The notes: generated by a model from the letters alone, not told the origin. A stretch of DNA of 64,000 nucleotides from JAEUMY01 sp033764435 (GCA_033764435.1 JANRIX010000051.1:1-64000); one strand, 5' to 3'; positions 42,644 through 53,766 are shown, counted from the stretch's first letter. Numbers and translations: made by a program.

Positions 42644-43462
42644 TTATAGCTTCCGCCCGCCCGCCACACGCGGAATGCCCGCAAGATCGGAAAGGGCAAT
42701 CAGTTCGGTGAAACCGCTGGCGGCCAGCAGCTCGGCGCAGGCAGGTGCTTGGTCGTACCCGTGTTCAAGCAGCAGCCAGCCGCCTGGCGATAGATGCGAA
42801 GGCGCGCCGGCAACGATGGCGCGGATCGAAGCCAGGCCGTCGCCGCTGCCATCGGTAAGTGCGGTGCGCGGCTCGAAGCGCAGGTCGCCCTGGCCCAGAT
42901 GCGCATCCTCGCCCGCCACGTAGGGGGGATTCGAGACGATGAGATCGAAGGTCCAGCCGACGACCGGGGTAAACCACTCACCGTGCATGAACGAAACGTT
43001 TTCCACCTGTAGGGACGCGGCGTTCTCGCTGGCGCAATCCAGCGCCGCGTCGGAGGCATCGATGGCGGTCACGTGAGAGTCCGGGCGCTCAAGCGCAAGC
43101 GTCAGCGCGATGGCGCCCGAACCGGTGCCGAGATCCAGCACATTGGCCTCACCGGCCGGCATGCGCGCCAGCGCCGCTTCCACCAGGAGCTCGGTTTCGG
43201 GTCGGGGGATGAGAACCCGCTGATCCACCTTGAACGACCGGCCGTAAAACTCGCGCTCGCCGACGAGATAGGCGATGGGAGAGCCCAGTGCGCGCGCCTC
43301 GACCGTGAGCGCGATGGCTTCCGCTTCAGTCGGGGACAGCGAATATTCGCCGTGGGCGATGACCCATGCCCGGTTCTTTCCGAGCGCGCGAGCGGCCAGC
43401 ATCTCCGCTTCGCGACGCGGAATTTTCTGCGCAGCCTTGATCAGCGCCTTGTGCAGGTCCAC
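42644..43462 (-). CDS. prmC: Release factor glutamine methyltransferase
   Basis: 272 residues. It methylates the Gln of the GGQ motif of RF1 and RF2. SAM motif VLDLGTGSGAIAL, catalytic NPPY in LIVSNPPYVAG. It follows prfA, its substrate gene. The start is a GTG (43462) directly next to a perfect palindrome, so there is no visible Shine-Dalgarno sequence; no alternative start in this frame is plausible. An EYS-reading palindrome is also inside the gene. Confidence 0.94.
   Translation of the reverse strand: MDLHKALIKAAQKIPRREAEMLAARALGKNRAWVIAHGEYSLSPTEAEAIALTVEARALGSPIAYLVGEREFYGRSFKVDQRVLIPRPETELLVEAALARMPAGEANVLDLGTGSGAIALTLALERPDSHVTAIDASDAALDCASENAASLQVENVSFMHGEWFTPVVGWTFDLIVSNPPYVAGEDAHLGQGDLRFEPRTALTDGSGDGLASIRAIVAGAPSHLSPGGWLLLEHGYDQAPACAELLAASGFTELIALSDLAGIPRVAGGRKL
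43339..43350. repeat. GCGAATATTCGC palindrome in prmC
   Basis: Perfect copy read as Gly-Glu-Tyr-Ser-Leu near residue 38-40. Confidence 0.95.
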
Positions 43463-43474
43463 GCGAATATTCGC
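43463..43474. repeat. GCGAATATTCGC palindrome abutting the prmC start codon
   Basis: Perfect copy occupying bases -1 to -12 relative to the prmC GTG, where the ribosome site should be, in the 25-bp prfA-prmC gap. Confidence 0.93.
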
Positions 43475-43487
43475 TCTGTAGCCGCGC

Positions 43488-44570
43488 TCAGGCGGCTTCC
43501 GCCAGCGACGCCAGCTGCTCCGCCTGATGTTCAGCCATGAGTGCGCCGGTCAACTCGTACAGGTCGCCATCCATGATGCTGTCGATCTTGTAGAGCGTCA
43601 GGTTGATGCGGTGATCGGTGACACGGCCCTGCGGGAAGTTGTAGGTGCGGATGCGCTCCGAGCGGTCGCCCGAGCCGATGAGTGACTTCCGCGTGGCGGC
43701 TTCCTTGGCCTGCTGTTCGCGCACCTGCTTGTCCTTGATGCGCGCCACGAGCACTCGCATGGCCTGCTCGCGGTTCTTGTGCTGTGAGCGCCCGTCCTGG
43801 CACTCGACCACGATGCCGGTGGGCAAGTGGGTGATGCGCACGGCGGAATCGGTCTTGTTGATGTGCTGACCCCCTGCGCCCGATGCGCGGAAGGTGTCGA
43901 TGCGGATCTCGGCGGGATTGATGACGACATCGCTCACGTCATCGGCTTCCGGCATTACGGCGACCGTGCAGGCGGACGTGTGGATGCGGCCCTGCGCCTC
44001 GGTTTCCGGCACGCGCTGCACGCGATGTCCGCCCGATTCGAACTTGAGCTTGGAATAGGCGCCCTGACCGATGATGCGCGCGATGACTTCCTTGTAACCG
44101 CCGACTTCGCCATAACTTTCGGAGACGATTTCCACCTGCCAGCGATTGCGCTCGGCGAAGCGGGTGTACATGCGAAAGAGGTCGCCGGAGAACAGCGCCG
44201 ACTCGTCGCCGCCGGTCCCTGCGCGGATTTCCAGGAAGATGTTCTTGTCGTCGTTGGGGTCTTTCGGCAGCAATGCTGTCTGCAGCTCCCGATCGAGTGC
44301 ATCCAGCGTCTCGCGGCCGGCCTTGACCTCGGCCTCGGCAAATTCGCGCATCTCAGGATCGGCCGCCATGTCCTCGGCCGTGGCAATGTCGGCTTGGGCC
44401 TGCTTGAAGCGGCCATACAGCTCGCCGATCGGCGTCAGCTCGGCATGCTCGCGCGCGAGCTGGCGGTACTTGTCCATGTCGGACGTGACAGCGGGGTCGG
44501 CCAGCAGCCGATCCAGCTCCTCCAGTCGGTCACAGAGCGACTGAAGCTTGCGGGCGATGGAGTCCTTCAT
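43488..44570 (-). CDS. prfA: Peptide chain release factor 1
   Basis: 360 residues, standard RF1 length. The GGQ peptidyl-hydrolysis motif is in SGAGGQHINKTDSAVR, with the RF1 N-terminal helical domain and C-terminal domain complete. It terminates translation at UAA and UAG. Its start overlaps the hemA stop (ATGA) and prmC follows, the classical hemA-prfA-prmC operon. Confidence 0.97.
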   Translation of the reverse strand: MKDSIARKLQSLCDRLEELDRLLADPAVTSDMDKYRQLAREHAELTPIGELYGRFKQAQADIATAEDMAADPEMREFAEAEVKAGRETLDALDRELQTALLPKDPNDDKNIFLEIRAGTGGDESALFSGDLFRMYTRFAERNRWQVEIVSESYGEVGGYKEVIARIIGQGAYSKLKFESGGHRVQRVPETEAQGRIHTSACTVAVMPEADDVSDVVINPAEIRIDTFRASGAGGQHINKTDSAVRITHLPTGIVVECQDGRSQHKNREQAMRVLVARIKDKQVREQQAKEAATRKSLIGSGDRSERIRTYNFPQGRVTDHRINLTLYKIDSIMDGDLYELTGALMAEHQAEQLASLAEAA

Positions 44571-45829
44571 GACTGGCCGGGCGGATCGGTGTCCGGGTAC
44601 AGCCGGCCCAGGGCGCGGGTGAGCATGTCGCGCTCTTCTTCGGTCGCCTGATTCAGCGCCTGCATGGGGTGGTGTAGAAATTTGTTGGCGAGGCCCTGCG
44701 AGAGCGCTTCCAGCACCTTGGCCGGGTCCTCACCCTTGGCCAGCAGCTTTTGCGCGCGGGCCAGCTCTGCCTGGCGATACTGCTCGGCCTTGCCGCGCAG
44801 GCTCTGGATGACAGGTACGGTGCGGCGCTGCGACAACCATTCGCGGAAGTCGGCCAGGCGGCGGTCGATGATCTTTTCGGCTTCGGCGACTGCTTCGGCG
44901 CGTGCGCTGATGCCTTCCTGCACCACGTTCGCCAGATGGTCCAGGGTGTAGAGATAGACGTCGTCGAGGCCGGACACTTCAGCCTCGATGTCGCGCGGCA
45001 CGGCGAGGTCGACCATGAACATGGGGCGGTGCCTGCGCTTCTTCAACGCCCGCTCCACCAGGCCCTTGCCGATGATGGGCAGCGGGCTGGCGGTGGAGGT
45101 GATGATGGCGTCGAATTCATGCAGACGCTCCTGCAGGTCCTCAAGCGTGATCGCCTCTGCAGCATAGCGCTCGGCCAGCGCCTGGCCGCGTTCCAGTGTG
45201 CGGTTGGCGACAACGATGCGCTTGGGCGACTGTGCGGCGAAATGGGTGGCGGCAAGTTCGATCATCTCGCCCACGCCGATCAGGAGCAGGGTGGTGTCGG
45301 AGAGCTCGCCAAAGAGGCGGTTGGCGAGGCGAAGCGAGGCGGCAGCCATGGAGATCGACTGCTCGCCGATGGCGGTGTCGGAACGCACTTCCTTGGCCAC
45401 GGCAAAGGTGTGCTGGAACAGGCGGTCGAGCTGGCTGCCCAGCGTGCCGCTTTCAGTGGCCACGCGCACCGCCTGCTTCACCTGCCCCAGGATCTGCGGC
45501 TCGCCCAGCACCATCGAATCCAACCCGGATGCCACGCGGAAGGCGTGGCGCACGGCGTCATCGCCGGCATGGGTGTAGAGATGGGGTGTCACGTCCAGCT
45601 GGCGGGACGCGGCGAGATCAGCGAGCCAGCGCGTGATGGCCTCGGGCGAATCGGCGCGGAAATAGACTTCGGTGCGATTGCAGGTCGACAGCAGCACGGC
45701 CTCGCTCGCAGCGGTCCCGGTCACCAGGGTGGACAGGGTTCGCCCGTGCGCGTCTGGCGGCAGGGCGACGCGCTCGCGGACATCGAGGGGAGCGGTGCGA
45801 TGATTCAGTCCGACTGCGAAAAGCGCCAT
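44567..45829 (-). CDS. hemA: Glutamyl-tRNA reductase
   Basis: 420 residues from the ATG giving MALFAVGLNHRTAP; a TTG five codons earlier is the alternative. It makes glutamate-1-semialdehyde from Glu-tRNA, the first step of tetrapyrrole synthesis. The catalytic Cys is in LLSTCNRTEVYF, the NADPH domain in LLIGVGEMIELAATHF and the dimerisation domain at the C-terminus. It feeds heme for the cox genes and siroheme for NirB. The 159 bp before it hold no recognisable feature. Confidence 0.97.
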   Translation of the reverse strand: MALFAVGLNHRTAPLDVRERVALPPDAHGRTLSTLVTGTAASEAVLLSTCNRTEVYFRADSPEAITRWLADLAASRQLDVTPHLYTHAGDDAVRHAFRVASGLDSMVLGEPQILGQVKQAVRVATESGTLGSQLDRLFQHTFAVAKEVRSDTAIGEQSISMAAASLRLANRLFGELSDTTLLLIGVGEMIELAATHFAAQSPKRIVVANRTLERGQALAERYAAEAITLEDLQERLHEFDAIITSTASPLPIIGKGLVERALKKRRHRPMFMVDLAVPRDIEAEVSGLDDVYLYTLDHLANVVQEGISARAEAVAEAEKIIDRRLADFREWLSQRRTVPVIQSLRGKAEQYRQAELARAQKLLAKGEDPAKVLEALSQGLANKFLHHPMQALNQATEEERDMLTRALGRLYPDTDPPGQS

Positions 45830-45988
45830 GCGGGAAGGGGTCAACCGGCCGTGCGATGCGGCCGCTCTGTGGAAAGAGGGTGCATGGATTCTAGCATCCG
45901 GGTTGCTGCGCGGGACCGGGCTCGCGCAGGGTGCTGCCCCGTTGTGGTGATCGGCCGGCGCGCCGAGTGCCGATTCGCCCGGCTGGAA

Positions 45989-47554
45989 TCAGAGCGAATC
46001 CAGCCGGGAAAGCGTTGCCGCCGCTTGCTGGCGCAGGGCGTCCCGTTCCTCCGCACTCAGGCGACCGATGTTCTTCGCCATGAGACTCGTTCGCGGATTG
46101 CCAAGCAGTGTGTGCTCGTGCTTGTCGAGGAAATTCCAGTAGAGGGTGGTGACCGGACAGGCGCGTGGACCGGTCTTTTCCGCGGGTTTGTAGCGGCAGC
46201 CGTCGCAGTAGTTGCTCATGCGCTTGATGTAAGCGCCGGAGGCGATGTAGGGCTTGCTGGTGAAGCGGCCGCCATTGGCATAAAGGGCCATGCCGGCGAC
46301 GTTGGGCAGTTCGACCCATTCGACCGCGTCCACATAGACCGCGAGATACCAGTCTTCAACCTCCCTGGGTGCCACCTCGGCCAGCAAGGCGAATTGGCCG
46401 GTAACCATCAGCCGCTGGATGTGGTGGGCATAGCCGTGCTCGAGCGTCTGGCCGATGGCCGCCTGCATGCAGCGCATGTCGGTTTTGCCGGTCCAGTACC
46501 AGGCGGGCAGCTTGCGCGTGTGCTGGAAGTGGTTGGCCTCACGCATGCCCGGCATGTCCAGCCAGTAGAGCCCGCGCATGAATTCGCGCCAGCCGAGGAT
46601 CTGGCGCACGAAGCCCTCCACCGCTTCGATGGGGGCACGACCGGCTCTGTATTCGTTGACCGCCGCATCAATCACCTCGCGCGGGTTGAGCAGCTTGAGA
46701 TTGAGCGCCACCGACAGCAGGCTGTGGTACAGCCAGGGCGCATCTGTCCACATGGCGTCCTGATACTCCCCGAAAGCGGGCAGGCGCTGGCGCATGAAGG
46801 CGTCCATGGCGATCAGCGCATCAGCACGCGTGACCGGCCAATTGAAGGTGGACAGTTCACCCGGATGATCAGGAAAGTGGCGCTCGATGTCGGCCAGCAC
46901 TTCACGGGTTATGGCGTCAAGCGGAAACTTGGGCGGCGCGGGCGTGTTACCCGGCCCGGCCTTGCCGAAGCTGCCGCGGTTCTCGCTGTCAAAGTTCCAG
47001 CGGCCCTGCTCGGGCTCACCCTCACCATCCATCAGGATGCCCGAGTCCTTGCGCATCTTGCGATAGAAATTCTCCATGCGGAGCTGCCGATACCCGCGCG
47101 CCCAGGTGGCGAAGGCATGGCGCGAAATCAGGAAGTGGGTGTCATCGCGCAAGTCCAGGGTCACGCCGACCCGTGCACAGAGCGCCATCAGATCCTGTTC
47201 GATCTGCCATTCGCCTGGCTCCACCAGCACCAGCTTCTGCGGGCGGAGTCTCTGGACGGCTTCACTCACGGCGTCGCAAAGCGTCTCGTGATCATGCATG
47301 CCCAGTTGCGAATATTCGCAAGTAATGCCGCGCTCGGTGAGGGCCTGTTTGAAATGACGCATGGCGGCGAGAAAGCATGCTGTCCGCGCCTTGTGGCTCC
47401 ATACCTTGGTCGCTTCGTATGGCGCCTCGACCATCATGACCAGGTCCCGGGCCGGGTCGAACCCGGCCAGCGCAGCGCTGTCCATATCCAGCTGGTCGCC
47501 GAGGATGAGCACAAGATGACGGATGCCGGAACGGCGGCGCTGGGGTACGCTCAT
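45989..47554 (-). CDS. FeS-BCP (PhrB-like) photolyase/cryptochrome
   Basis: 521 residues, the length of the bacterial iron-sulfur cryptochrome/(6-4) photolyase group. An N-terminal Rossmann part (LVLILGDQLDMDSAAL) is followed by the FAD-binding helical domain. The four cluster cysteines fit: one in DMRCMQAAIG and three in SNYCDGCRYKPAEKTGPRACPV. It likely repairs (6-4) photoproducts using light. It overlaps the DUF2256 gene by 4 bp. An EYS palindrome is at about residue 80. Confidence 0.93.
   Translation of the reverse strand: MSVPQRRRSGIRHLVLILGDQLDMDSAALAGFDPARDLVMMVEAPYEATKVWSHKARTACFLAAMRHFKQALTERGITCEYSQLGMHDHETLCDAVSEAVQRLRPQKLVLVEPGEWQIEQDLMALCARVGVTLDLRDDTHFLISRHAFATWARGYRQLRMENFYRKMRKDSGILMDGEGEPEQGRWNFDSENRGSFGKAGPGNTPAPPKFPLDAITREVLADIERHFPDHPGELSTFNWPVTRADALIAMDAFMRQRLPAFGEYQDAMWTDAPWLYHSLLSVALNLKLLNPREVIDAAVNEYRAGRAPIEAVEGFVRQILGWREFMRGLYWLDMPGMREANHFQHTRKLPAWYWTGKTDMRCMQAAIGQTLEHGYAHHIQRLMVTGQFALLAEVAPREVEDWYLAVYVDAVEWVELPNVAGMALYANGGRFTSKPYIASGAYIKRMSNYCDGCRYKPAEKTGPRACPVTTLYWNFLDKHEHTLLGNPRTSLMAKNIGRLSAEERDALRQQAAATLSRLDSL
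47308..47319. repeat. GCGAATATTCGC palindrome in the photolyase gene
   Basis: Perfect copy with T...A flanks, read as Cys-Glu-Tyr-Ser-Gln. The next perfect copy is 14.2 kb further on. Confidence 0.95.
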
Positions 47555-47736
47555 TGTTTGCTCCGGCTAGCCTGGGTGTTGCTGCCCTGCCTGTCGCCCG
47601 CGCTGCGGCATCGATCGGAGCAGTATTTCACTTCATCCCAGTTGTTGCGCCAGCGCTTTCGCCAGGTCATGGGCCGCCCGCATGCGGCGCAGGGCTTGGA
47701 TGGCAGGGCTGCCTTGTTGCCTTTGAATGTGTTCAT
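47551..47736 (-). CDS. DUF2256 small zinc-finger-like protein
   Basis: 61 residues. CAACGRPMTWRKRWRNNWDEVKYCSDRCR holds four cysteines in a treble-clef-like arrangement, the DUF2256 signature. These genes commonly sit beside FeS-type photolyases, as here (4-bp overlap), so a role in the same repair pathway or cluster assembly is plausible. Its start is 17 bp from the divergent peroxidase ATG. Confidence 0.9.
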   Translation of the reverse strand: MNTFKGNKAALPSKPCAACGRPMTWRKRWRNNWDEVKYCSDRCRSAGDRQGSNTQASRSKQ

Positions 47737-47753
47737 TTTTCCAGGAGTTGCTG

Positions 47754-48371
47754 ATGTCGCCCGTTTCCGTGTTTGCCCGCTTGGGCTGTCTTGCTGCCGG
47801 TTTGTTGATGACCCCGATGATCGGGCTGTCCGGTGCGGTCCATGCCGCCAGCCCCGCCAGCGCCACCAAATCAGCCTGCGACGGGCCGCTCAACTACCGC
47901 ACCAAGACCTTGTCCGGCCAGCCCACCGATCTTTGCCAGTATCAGGGCAAGGTCGTGCTGGTCGTGAATACCGCCAGTTACTGCGGTTTCACCAACCAGT
48001 ATGAAGGCCTGCAGAGCCTGTATGACACCTACAAGGACCGGGGGCTGGTGGTATTGGGCGTGCCCTCCAACGACTTCGGTGCGCAGGAGCCCGGCAGCAA
48101 TGAGCAGGTCAAGGACTTCTGCGAGCGCACATACAAGGTGAAGTTCCCGATGCTGGAGAAAAGTGTTGTTGTGGGCAAGGATGCCAATCCGCTGCACCGC
48201 CAGCTGGCCGAAGCGACCGGCCAGCCGCCCAGGTGGAATTTTCACAAATACCTGATTGATCGGACCGGCAAACCTGTCTCGGCCTTCGGCAGTCGGGTGG
48301 CCCCGCTTTCCGATGAGCTGAAACAGTCAGTCGAGCGTCTGCTGGCGTCGAATTCGGCACCCAAATCGTAG
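47754..48371 (+). CDS. Periplasmic glutathione peroxidase-type thiol peroxidase
   Basis: 205 residues from ATG 47754 with AGGAG upstream. A signal peptide (about 8-34, ending GAVHA) marks export. Peroxidatic Cys is in NTASYCGFTNQYEGL; the conserved Gln is in DFGAQEPGS and Trp-Asn in PRWNFHKYLIDR. Glutathione is scarce in the periplasm, so the reductant may be a thioredoxin-like protein. It is divergent from the photolyase unit with only 17 bp between the starts. Confidence 0.9.
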   Translation: MSPVSVFARLGCLAAGLLMTPMIGLSGAVHAASPASATKSACDGPLNYRTKTLSGQPTDLCQYQGKVVLVVNTASYCGFTNQYEGLQSLYDTYKDRGLVVLGVPSNDFGAQEPGSNEQVKDFCERTYKVKFPMLEKSVVVGKDANPLHRQLAEATGQPPRWNFHKYLIDRTGKPVSAFGSRVAPLSDELKQSVERLLASNSAPKS

Positions 48372-48439
48372 ACTTTACAAAGCCTTAGCGAGCGAGCATC
48401 ATGTCGTTTCTCGATTTGTCGGAAAGTTCTCGCTGAATC

Positions 48440-50155
<1,716 letters not shown>

Positions 50156-50166
50156 GAGACTGAGCA

Positions 50167-51402
50167 ATGGCCACCACAGCGGCAGCGGCGAAGAAGGAAG
50201 CCAAGGACGTCAAAGTTTATGCGTACGCCTGGGAAGGCAAGGACAAGTCCGGAAAGGTCGTCAAGGGCGAAATCCGAGCTTCCGGCGACGCAGTCGTCAA
50301 GGCGACCTTGCGCCGCCAGGGTGTGAATGTCACCAAGGTCAAAAAGCTTGGCGGTGGCAGCGGATCGAAGGTTACGGAAAAGGACATCACGCTCTTCACT
50401 CGGCAGCTGGCGACGATGATGAAGGCGGGCGTGCCGCTGTTGCAGGCGTTTGATATCGTCGGAAAGGGGCATAACAATCCTGCGGTATCGAGGTTGCTGT
50501 TTGAAATCAAAACCGAAGTCGAGACTGGCAGCAGTCTTGCCCAGGCCTTTCGCAAGTACCCCCTCTATTTCGACAGCTTGTTCTGTAACCTCGTTGCGGC
50601 GGGAGAGCAGGCGGGTATCTTGGACTCGCTTCTCGATCGTCTCGCGACTTACAAGGAAAAAATCCTTGCAATCAAGTCGAAGATCAAGGGGGCATTGTTC
50701 TATCCTGTTTCGATCATTGTCGTGGCTTTTGTCATTACCGCGGTCATCATGATCTTTGTGATACCGACCTTCAAGGAACTCTTTACAAGTTTCGGAGCGG
50801 ACCTTCCTGCGCCCACGCTCGTGGTGATGGCGATATCAGAGATTTTCGTTGCCTACTGGTGGCTGATTTTTGGCAGCATCGGGGGCGCCTTGTGGTTCTT
50901 CTTCTACACATGGAAGCGCTCCGAGCCGATGCAATTTGCGATGGATCGCATCATGCTCAAGATGCCGATTTTTGGGGATTTGATCCGCAAGGCGACGGTG
51001 GCAAGGTGGACCAGAACCCTTGCAACGATGTTTGCGGCAGGCGTGCCCTTGGTCGAGGCTCTCGACTCCGTCGCCGGCGCAGCGGGCAATCGGGTTTACT
51101 ACAACGCCACCAAAAAGATTCAGAGCGAGGTCAGTACGGGTTCGAGCCTTACTGTGGCAATGCAGAACAGCAACGTGTTTCCCAACATGGTGTTGCAGAT
51201 GTGCGCGATCGGCGAAGAGTCCGGCGCATTGGATGGAATGCTGTCCAAAGTGGCGGACTTTTTCGAGGCCGAGGTCGATGATGCCGTGGATTCGCTGTCC
51301 AGCCTGATGGAACCCATCATCATGGTGGTGCTGGGCGGATTGATCGGCGGTCTCGTGATCGCAATGTACCTTCCGATCTTCAAGATGGGTCAAGTGGTCT
51401 GA
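50167..51402 (+). CDS. pilC: Type IV pilus inner-membrane platform protein
   Basis: 411 residues. Two GspF/PilC domains (KDITLFTRQLATMMKAGVPLLQAFDIV near 70 and ARWTRTLATMFAAGVPLVEALDSVAG near 275) with three membrane helices. It couples PilB to the pilus. Its start is 11 bp after pilB, with AGGAG upstream. Confidence 0.97.
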   Translation: MATTAAAAKKEAKDVKVYAYAWEGKDKSGKVVKGEIRASGDAVVKATLRRQGVNVTKVKKLGGGSGSKVTEKDITLFTRQLATMMKAGVPLLQAFDIVGKGHNNPAVSRLLFEIKTEVETGSSLAQAFRKYPLYFDSLFCNLVAAGEQAGILDSLLDRLATYKEKILAIKSKIKGALFYPVSIIVVAFVITAVIMIFVIPTFKELFTSFGADLPAPTLVVMAISEIFVAYWWLIFGSIGGALWFFFYTWKRSEPMQFAMDRIMLKMPIFGDLIRKATVARWTRTLATMFAAGVPLVEALDSVAGAAGNRVYYNATKKIQSEVSTGSSLTVAMQNSNVFPNMVLQMCAIGEESGALDGMLSKVADFFEAEVDDAVDSLSSLMEPIIMVVLGGLIGGLVIAMYLPIFKMGQVV

Positions 51403-51427
51403 TCCTGACGGAGCAAAGCCGCAGCGA

Positions 51428-52306
51428 ATGGATCCTTACCTGCTTCAGTCATCGCCACTGGCGTTCGCGTCAGTGGCGTTTTTGTTGGGTCTCTGCGTCG
51501 GCAGTTTCCTGAATGTTGTTGTACATCGGCTGCCTCGAATGCTGGAGCGGGACTGGCGAGCACAGTGTCTTGAGTTTCTCGGTCAGCAAGAGACAACGCC
51601 TGTTTCGAGTGAGCGCTACAACCTGGTGACTCCCCGCTCGGCCTGTCCCGCCTGCGGCCACAAGATCACCGCCATGGAAAACATTCCGGTCTTGTCGTGG
51701 CTGGTTCTGCGGGGGAAGTGTTCGGCATGCGCGGCACCCATCAGCATTCGCTATCCGATTGTAGAGCTGCTGACGGGCGCGCTGACCGCCTATCTGGCCA
51801 TGCACCTCGGCTGGGGTGCCCAGGCATTCTGGGCGATGATCTTTCTGTGGGTGCTCATTGCCTTGACATTCATCGACGCCGACACGCAACTGCTCCCGGA
51901 TGATCTGACTTTGCCGCTGCTCTGGCTCGGCCTGCTGGTCAACGCGTTCGGGACGTTTGTCGATCTCCGTTCCGCAGTCATCGGTGCGGCCGCGGGCTAT
52001 CTCTCTCTCTGGTCGGTGTACTGGGGATTCAAACTGCTGACCGGCAAGGAAGGAATGGGCTTTGGCGACTTCAAGCTCCTTGGCGCGCTGGGTGCGTGGC
52101 TGGGTTGGCAGATGATCCCGCTCATCATCCTGCTTTCGGCGGCGGTCGGCGCCGTCGTGGGTCTGGTCGGAATTGCACTGGCAGGCCGTGACAAGGGCGG
52201 CAAGATTCCCTTCGGGCCCTATCTGGCCGCTGCGGGATTCATCGCCATGCTCTGGGGGCAGCAGCTCAACAATTGGTACCTCGGGCGCATGCCCGGCGCC
52301 GTGTGA
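51428..52306 (+). CDS. pilD: Prepilin leader peptidase / N-methyltransferase
   Basis: 292 residues. FLLGLCVGSFLNVVVHRLPRML is the family start. Zinc cysteines are in CPACGHKI and CSACAAPIS. The aspartyl protease pair lies in FIDADTQLLPDDLTLP and GFGDFKLLGALGAWLG. It cleaves and N-methylates prepilins. It overlaps the coaE start. Confidence 0.97.
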   Translation: MDPYLLQSSPLAFASVAFLLGLCVGSFLNVVVHRLPRMLERDWRAQCLEFLGQQETTPVSSERYNLVTPRSACPACGHKITAMENIPVLSWLVLRGKCSACAAPISIRYPIVELLTGALTAYLAMHLGWGAQAFWAMIFLWVLIALTFIDADTQLLPDDLTLPLLWLGLLVNAFGTFVDLRSAVIGAAAGYLSLWSVYWGFKLLTGKEGMGFGDFKLLGALGAWLGWQMIPLIILLSAAVGAVVGLVGIALAGRDKGGKIPFGPYLAAAGFIAMLWGQQLNNWYLGRMPGAV

Positions 52307-52887
52307 ATGCCGTCGCGCTGACCGGCGGTATCGCGACGGGAAAGTCGACGGTCGCGAGATTGCTCGCTCAGCACGACATCCCGCTGCTGGATACCGATCA
52401 CGTCGCTGCGGACATCTCGGCACCGAGTGGCTCCGCGATCCCCGCCTTGCTCAAGGAATTCGGGCCAGACTGCCTCACCGCTGACGGTGCACTGGATCGT
52501 CCGCGCATGCGCAACATAGTCTTCTCCGACGCATCAGCGCGCGCCCGGCTGGAGGGCATTCTTCATCCGCTGATCCGGGAGCGGGTGAACAAATTCCTGG
52601 CGGACCAAGGGAGCGCCCGCTGTGCAGTCGCCATTCCGCTGTATTTCGAGGCATTGGGGTACGCGGGTCGCTTTCGCGAGGTCGTCGTGGTCGACTGCCC
52701 GACGGGCGTCCAGCTCGACAGGCTTGTGAACGAGAGAAAAATGGATCTGGGTGTCGCGCAGGCCATCCTGACGTCCCAATCGCGCCGGTGCATACGGCTC
52801 CAACTCGCCGATCGGGTGCTGGTCAACAATGCCGACATGGATGCCTTGTCGGTACAGGTGTCCGACTGGGTGCGGCAGTGGACGTAG
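52303..52887 (+). CDS. coaE: Dephospho-CoA kinase
   Basis: 194 residues from the GTG at 52303, which overlaps the pilD stop (GTGA). It makes CoA from dephospho-CoA. P-loop ALTGGIATGKSTVARLL at the N-terminus, then LLDTDHVAADI and the LID region. The pilD-coaE-zapD order is classic in beta/gammaproteobacteria. Confidence 0.95.
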   Translation: MNAVALTGGIATGKSTVARLLAQHDIPLLDTDHVAADISAPSGSAIPALLKEFGPDCLTADGALDRPRMRNIVFSDASARARLEGILHPLIRERVNKFLADQGSARCAVAIPLYFEALGYAGRFREVVVVDCPTGVQLDRLVNERKMDLGVAQAILTSQSRRCIRLQLADRVLVNNADMDALSVQVSDWVRQWT

Positions 52888-53008
52888 TCCGCCCACACCC
52901 GTCCGGGCTGTTCGGCGCTGGGGCATGGCAAGCATGGCCCCGTCCGGCAAGCCGAAATTGTCAAACCCGGCGCCATGGGAGAGAATTGACAAATTTCGAG
53001 CCGCCCCA

Positions 53009-53764
53009 GTGATCGTCTACGAATACCCTCTCAACGAACGGGTTCGCACTCTGTTGCGGCTGGAAGACCTGTTTGATCGGGTACTGTACTTCATCGAGAA
53101 GGACTCGGCCTATGAGCATCACTCGGCTCTGGCGGGCGTTTTCGAGATCCTTGAGGTTGCCAGCCGCGGTGATCTCAAGTCGGACCTGCTCCAGGAACTA
53201 GACCGGCAGCGCGTCTTTCTGGAAGCATTGCGCGACAACCCCGCCATTTCGGAAGAGAAGCTCTCCGAAGTTCTGGCTGAAATTTCAGCGGTTTTCGCGG
53301 CGCTCATCGCCTCCTCCGGAAAGACCGGCCAGCACCTGAGGGAAAACGAATGGCTCATGGCCATCAAGCAGCGAAGCGCGATCCCCGGCGGCGTCTGCGA
53401 GTTCGATGCGCCGTCGTACCACCAGTGGCTGCATCATGATCCTGCATCAAGGCAAGCCGACCTGCGGGCCTGGTTGGCGCCAATGACCCCCATTCTGGAG
53501 GCGCTGAGAATCGTCCTCCGCGTATTGCGGGAGAGTGGCAAATCCGTGCCACTGGTCGCGTATCGGGGGGCGTTCCAGCAGATGCCCACAGAGCGCATGG
53601 CTCAAATGCTGCGGTTGGTGCTGCGCCAGGATCTGCCCTGCGTGCCGGAAATCAGCGCCAACAAGTACGCGCTCAACATCCGCTTCATCCTGCCGGGAAG
53701 TGTGCAACGCACCCGCCTGTACGAAGAGGATATTGATTTCGAATTGATCTACTGCAATCTCTGA
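53009..53764 (+). CDS. zapD: Cell division protein ZapD (FtsZ bundling)
   Basis: 251 residues from the GTG at 53009 (VIVYEYPLNERVRTLLRLEDLF), the family start. Upstream in-frame sequence does not look coding. ZapD bundles FtsZ at midcell. Ends with RFILPGSVQRTRLYEEDIDFELIYC, typical for the family. 121 bp of unremarkable DNA separate it from coaE. Confidence 0.95.
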   Translation: MIVYEYPLNERVRTLLRLEDLFDRVLYFIEKDSAYEHHSALAGVFEILEVASRGDLKSDLLQELDRQRVFLEALRDNPAISEEKLSEVLAEISAVFAALIASSGKTGQHLRENEWLMAIKQRSAIPGGVCEFDAPSYHQWLHHDPASRQADLRAWLAPMTPILEALRIVLRVLRESGKSVPLVAYRGAFQQMPTERMAQMLRLVLRQDLPCVPEISANKYALNIRFILPGSVQRTRLYEEDIDFELIYCNL

Positions 53765-53766
53765 TC

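Noticed and set aside
44750..48004. A 1084-residue open frame on the + strand
   Set aside because: It runs antisense to hemA, the photolyase gene and DUF2256, all with clear family motifs. Its translation is low in hydrophobic order and shows no domain; it is a G+C-driven shadow.
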